A DNA stretch of 27,658 nt from an uncultured Prevotellaceae bacterium (lineage in GTDB: Bacteria > Bacteroidota > Bacteroidia > Bacteroidales > Bacteroidaceae), in assembly GCA_902477365.1 (NCBI GenBank), contig CABSGW010000004.1, positions 1-27,658 of the forward strand. The letters are read 5' to 3'. Under the pieces are notes generated by a model. It was given only the letters and a program-made list of their open reading frames with translations. It was not told the origin of the DNA and made no database searches. Below, piece after piece: positions 24,859 to 27,658 of the stretch. Each line of letters begins with the position of its first letter. Position 1 is the first letter of the stretch. Position numbers and translations under genes: made by a program.

Positions 24859-24894
24859 AGATACAATCAAACCTATTAATCCTAAAAACACACA

Positions 24895-25212
24895 ATGTTA
24901 CTAACAACAACCCCTACGGTCGAAGGCCGTCCTATCCAAACTTACTACGGCGTAGTAACCGGCGAAGCCATTATCGGCGCAAACGTTTTCCGCGACATCA
25001 TGGCCGGTGTGCGCGACTTTTTCGGCGGCCGCTCGGCAGCATACGAGGAGGTGTTGCGTAAAGCTAAAGAAACGGCACTGCAAGAGATGTCCGAACAAGC
25101 CCAACAACTGGGAGCAAACGCCGTAGTAGGCATCCACCTGGACTACGAAGCGCTGGGTAGCAGCGGTAACATGCTCATGGTGATATGTAACGGAACAGCT
25201 GTACGCATCTAA
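24895..25212 (+). CDS. YbjQ/UPF0145 family protein
   Basis: The 105-residue protein matches the YbjQ (DUF74, 'heavy-metal-binding') family along its length. It has YYGVVTGEAIIGANVFRDIMAGVRDFFGGRSAAYE, then a helix ending EMSEQAQQLGANAVVGIHLDYE and a final MLMVICNGTAV strand. Family members form pentamers, but the biological role is not established and metal binding is not shown by obvious ligands here. It lies 36 bases after the membrane protein and 13 before rnhB, so it is probably in the same operon. Confidence 0.87.
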   Translation: MLLTTTPTVEGRPIQTYYGVVTGEAIIGANVFRDIMAGVRDFFGGRSAAYEEVLRKAKETALQEMSEQAQQLGANAVVGIHLDYEALGSSGNMLMVICNGTAVRI

Positions 25213-25225
25213 ACACATCCACTCC

Positions 25226-25834
25226 ATGGCAACACTACTTCCTTTCCTGACACCAGGCCTAGTAGAAGCTGGTTGCGACGAAGCCGGCAGAGGTTGTCTG
25301 GCCGGCAGTGTGTATGCCGCGGCCGTCATACTGCCTCCCGACTACAGTAACGAGCAACTGAACGACTCGAAACAGCTCACCGCCCGACGACGCTATGCAT
25401 TACGCACAGAGATAGAGCGCGACGCTGTAGCATGGGCTGTAGGAGTGGTGACACCTGCCGAAATAGACCGCATAAACATCTTGCATGCCTCCTTTTTGGC
25501 CATGCACAGGGCTATAAAGGCGTTAAGTGTAACGCCCGAAGCCTTGCTTATTGACGGAAACCGGTTCGACCCATATCCATCCATCCCGCATACCACTATC
25601 GTGAAGGGAGACGCCAAATATCTATCCATCGCAGCAGCCAGCATACTGGCCAAGACCTATCGCGACGACTACATGGAGGAACTGCACCGGGAGTATCCGC
25701 AATACGGATGGGAACGGAATGCCGGATACCCCACCCGAGAGCACAGGGAGGCCATTCGCCTACACGGAGTAACACCCTACCACCGTATGAGTTACAATCT
25801 GCTAGGCGATAAACAGCTCTCATTTGATTTTTAA
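25226..25834 (+). CDS. rnhB: Ribonuclease HII
   Basis: The 202-residue protein carries the RNase HII signature GCDEAGRGCLAGSVYAAAV (catalytic Asp and Glu at about 18-19), LNDSKQL, LLIDGNRF (third acidic residue) and SIAAASILAKTYRDD (fourth Asp). It cuts RNA in RNA-DNA hybrids, including single ribonucleotides misincorporated in DNA. Length and motif spacing are normal. It is the last gene of the sufS to rnhB run, and I see no clear terminator after it. Confidence 0.96.
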   Translation: MATLLPFLTPGLVEAGCDEAGRGCLAGSVYAAAVILPPDYSNEQLNDSKQLTARRRYALRTEIERDAVAWAVGVVTPAEIDRINILHASFLAMHRAIKALSVTPEALLIDGNRFDPYPSIPHTTIVKGDAKYLSIAAASILAKTYRDDYMEELHREYPQYGWERNAGYPTREHREAIRLHGVTPYHRMSYNLLGDKQLSFDF

Positions 25835-26087
25835 GATTGGTTTTGTATCAGGCATCAACACCTATACCGTACCGCGTCCCACAAGCGAATCTGTTTTTAT
25901 CAAAAACACCCATCACGAGATACGGACAGTCCTGTTCGTATAATTTACCAACCGGGACGCAATGAACCCTACAAACATCGGCTGAAAACCAACCGTATAA
26001 AGTCGTTCCTACTATTTGTGGGGACAAGGTTATGGCACACCCTTATTTCCGCCTCATTTCTACCGGAAGAAGCCAAACAAAAATATA
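25835..26087. other. Intergenic region after rnhB, nothing recognised
   Basis: I see no gene, consensus promoter or clear hairpin in these 253 bases. The gap continues to 26137 with the tRNA-Met terminator. Confidence 0.6.
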
Positions 26088-26136
26088 ACAAAAAAAGAAA
26101 AGGTTGCAGTCACTATGTGTGCTACAACCTTTTCTT
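26088..26136 (-). terminator. Terminator of tRNA-Met
   Basis: AAGAAAAGGTTG (26095-26106) pairs perfectly with CAACCTTTTCTT (26125-26136) around an 18-base loop. Read leftward, a run of seven T follows the stem, directly after the tRNA 3' end. Confidence 0.9.
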
Positions 26137-26137
26137 G

Positions 26138-26211
26138 TGGGCCATCTAGGGCTTGAACCTAGGACCTCCAGATTATGAGTCTGTTGCTCTAACCAACTGA
26201 GCTAAAAGCCC
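26138..26211 (-). tRNA. tRNA-Met (CAT), probably elongator
   Basis: Read on the minus strand, this 74-base gene (including the discriminator A) folds as a tRNA: acceptor GGGCTTT, D-stem GCTC/GAGC, anticodon loop CTCATAA with anticodon CAT (26175-26177), and T-arm CTAGG-TTCAAGC-CCTAG. CCA is not encoded. The acceptor stem has one T-T mismatch (position 6-67) and one G-U pair, and the first pair of the anticodon stem is A-G. The CAT anticodon could also be the Ile tRNA modified to lysidine; elongator Met is the better guess. Confidence 0.85.
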
Positions 26212-26242
26212 GTACCGATAAGCTGCTCTTGCTTATCAAGTG

Positions 26243-26274
26243 CAAAATTAGGAATTTTAGTCGAAACATGCAAA
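26243..26274 (-). promoter_or_regulatory. Promoter of tRNA-Met
   Basis: Read leftward, TTTG (26274-26271), a 20-base spacer and TAATTTTG (26250-26243) match the Bacteroides consensus exactly. The element lies 32 bases upstream of the tRNA. Confidence 0.85.
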
Positions 26275-26334
26275 CAAAAACTGCTTTTTTTCAAGCAAAA
26301 CCGTCAGTACACATGCCTGAAAAAGCAGGACTTG

Positions 26335-27432
26335 CTATAAAAAGTCCTCTCCCAGCTGTGTCTGTACCTCGTTCACCAAACGACGGACCAGCGACGGATC
26401 TCCATTCTTACACAAAAGCAGTACATTGTTCTTCTCTGCTAAAACGTAACCATCCAGCCCATGAAGCACAGCAACCTTGTCCTTAGGCAGTTTCACGATG
26501 TTGTTGCGGCAATCGTGCATCACAACGCGGGAGTTAATGACCACATTTTCATCATCGTCTTTCTCCGACATATCATACAGATTCGACCAACTTCCCATAT
26601 CGGCCCAACCGAAGTCACAGCACTCCACGTACACATTAGAATTACGCTCCAAGATAACCAAGTCAATAGAAAGATACAGATTGGTGGGGTAATATTCCTG
26701 GACAAATTTCAATTCCTCTTCGCGAGTCATGCCGCCAGTACTGTTCAATTTGACGGCGATACTGGGAATAAAATCGGTCAGCGAGCGCAACATCGTCCGC
26801 ACATTCCACATAAACAAACCGGTATTCCAGAAGAACTCTCCACTCTCCACAAAAACCCGGGCAAATTCATGATCCGGCTTTTCGGTAAACGACTTCACAC
26901 GTCCAAACCCACTCTCGTTGATATCTTCACCCACCTGAATGTATCCATAACCGGTCTCGGGCACTGTCGGCTTAACGGCCAAAGCCAAAAAGTTGGGCGT
27001 CTTTTCCACGAAAGACAATCCTTTATTGACTTGCTCCACAAAACGGTCATCATACAATATCTGCTGGTCGGACGGACTGATAATCATATTGGCTGTAGGG
27101 TTGATAGAAGCAATATGATAAGTGGCCCAAGCCACCGCAGGCGCAGTACTCAACTGCACGGGTTCAGCCAGAATACGCTCATCGTCTATCATCGGCAGCT
27201 GCTCTTTCACCCACGCTACATATTCCACAAACGTAGAAATATAGATATTTTCGGCCGGCACCACCTTCAGAAAACGATCATAAGTCTGTTGCAGCAACGT
27301 TCTTCCTACTCCAAAAAAATCCAAGAATTGCTTAGGTTTATCCCGACGACTGCTCGGCCAAAGTCGTTTGCCCAAACCTCCAGCAAGAATGACGCAATAA
27401 GTATTATTCGCCTGTGTCATATCATCTTTCAT
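26335..27432 (-). CDS. manC: Mannose-1-phosphate guanylyltransferase
   Basis: The 365-residue protein has the ManC nucleotidyltransferase signature CVILAGGLGKRLWPSSRRDKPKQFL (about 13-37), an EPVQLSTAPAVAWATY segment, SPSDQQI, a sugar-binding FTEKPD and EFFWNTGLFMWN. WADMGSWSNLYD comes near the C-terminus. It makes GDP-mannose from mannose-1-phosphate and GTP, the precursor for mannose and for GDP-fucose in surface glycans. It lacks the C-terminal phosphomannose isomerase domain of the bifunctional form. The ATG at 27420 (four codons in, preceded by AAAGA) is an equally possible start. It lies alone, upstream of the tRNA-Met promoter on the same strand. Confidence 0.93.
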   Translation of the reverse strand: MKDDMTQANNTYCVILAGGLGKRLWPSSRRDKPKQFLDFFGVGRTLLQQTYDRFLKVVPAENIYISTFVEYVAWVKEQLPMIDDERILAEPVQLSTAPAVAWATYHIASINPTANMIISPSDQQILYDDRFVEQVNKGLSFVEKTPNFLALAVKPTVPETGYGYIQVGEDINESGFGRVKSFTEKPDHEFARVFVESGEFFWNTGLFMWNVRTMLRSLTDFIPSIAVKLNSTGGMTREEELKFVQEYYPTNLYLSIDLVILERNSNVYVECCDFGWADMGSWSNLYDMSEKDDDENVVINSRVVMHDCRNNIVKLPKDKVAVLHGLDGYVLAEKNNVLLLCKNGDPSLVRRLVNEVQTQLGEDFL

Positions 27433-27532
27433 TAAAGTTCAAGGCTAAAGTAGTAAAATCTTTGGGATTCATCCCGCTATCGCTTCTAAATTAATCCATA
27501 AAAAGAAAAAAAGAAAAAAAGTCGGCTCTTTA

Positions 27533-27564
27533 TTTGGATATTTCACAAAAAGCCCTTACCTTTG
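27533..27564 (+). promoter_or_regulatory. Promoter of tRNA-Leu
   Basis: TTTG (27533-27536), a 20-base spacer and TACCTTTG (27557-27564) match the Bacteroides consensus exactly, 35 bases before the tRNA. Confidence 0.85.
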
Positions 27565-27599
27565 CACCCGCATTGAGAGCTTTAAAGCTATCACAAAAT

Positions 27600-27658
27600 G
27601 CCCAGATGGCGGAATCGGTAGACGCGCTGGTCTCAAACACCAGTGGGGCAACCCATCC
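27600..27658 (+). tRNA. tRNA-Leu (CAA), truncated by the window end
   Basis: The first 59 bases of a class II tRNA are present: acceptor GCCCAGAT, a D-arm with GGCGGAATCGGTAGACGC, and anticodon stem CTGGT/ACCAG around CTCAAAC (anticodon CAA at 27634-27636). The start of the long variable arm follows. The T-arm and 3' end lie outside the window. Confidence 0.92.

Noticed and set aside
26281..26306. Small hairpin followed by T-rich sequence after manC on the minus strand
   Set aside because: The stem is only 5 bases and sits just upstream of the tRNA-Met promoter; too weak to call a terminator.

Overview
This window reads as a chromosomal segment of a gut-type Bacteroidales bacterium (Bacteroidota). 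I base this on gene families typical of the group: a UpxY-like antiterminator with an exopolysaccharide exporter, a GH95 fucosidase, a fasciclin lipoprotein, a GH20 hexosaminidase, a PerR/rubrerythrin pair and a rimP-nusA-infB-cvpA-sufB order. The promoters also fit, with several perfect matches to the Bacteroides housekeeping pattern TTTG-N19/20-TAnnTTTG. Genus and species cannot be fixed from the sequence alone.

Region 1 (1-5255): a surface-polysaccharide region. A leftward LicC/MobA-like nucleotidyltransferase faces a rightward operon (UpxY-like antiterminator, Wza-like lipoprotein, Wzc-like tyrosine autokinase) that ends at a very strong terminator. Between them lies a 357-bp segment bounded by perfect 30-bp inverted repeats (1130-1159 and 1457-1486). 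A consensus promoter sits just inside the left repeat and points left. This is the hallmark of a phase-variable invertible promoter. As drawn, the export operon is OFF; inversion would place the promoter about 75 bases upstream of the first gene. This is the most interesting element in the window.

Region 2 (5256-10327): a GH95 alpha-L-fucosidase and a fasciclin-domain lipoprotein, both rightward, separated by a hairpin, with no SusC/SusD pair.

Region 3 (10328-17187): a housekeeping translation/transcription operon, rimP-nusA-infB-cvpA-sufB. It starts at a perfect promoter with an attenuator-like leader hairpin and ends at a terminator directly after sufB. sufC and sufD are absent; sufS appears 6 kb further on.

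Region 4 (17188-21010): a leftward, visibly more GC-rich pair, a GH20 hexosaminidase followed by a TPR/one-TM/HTH membrane regulator.

Region 5 (21011-25834): a PerR-like repressor with a perfect 7-1-7 palindrome at its start codon, a rubredoxin-first rubrerythrin, a leftward QueD/PTPS-like protein lacking the usual catalytic Cys, sufS, a small membrane protein, a YbjQ-family protein and rnhB.

Region 6 (25835-27658): tRNA-Met(CAT) and mannose-1-phosphate guanylyltransferase (manC) on the minus strand, then a plus-strand tRNA-Leu(CAA) cut off by the window end.
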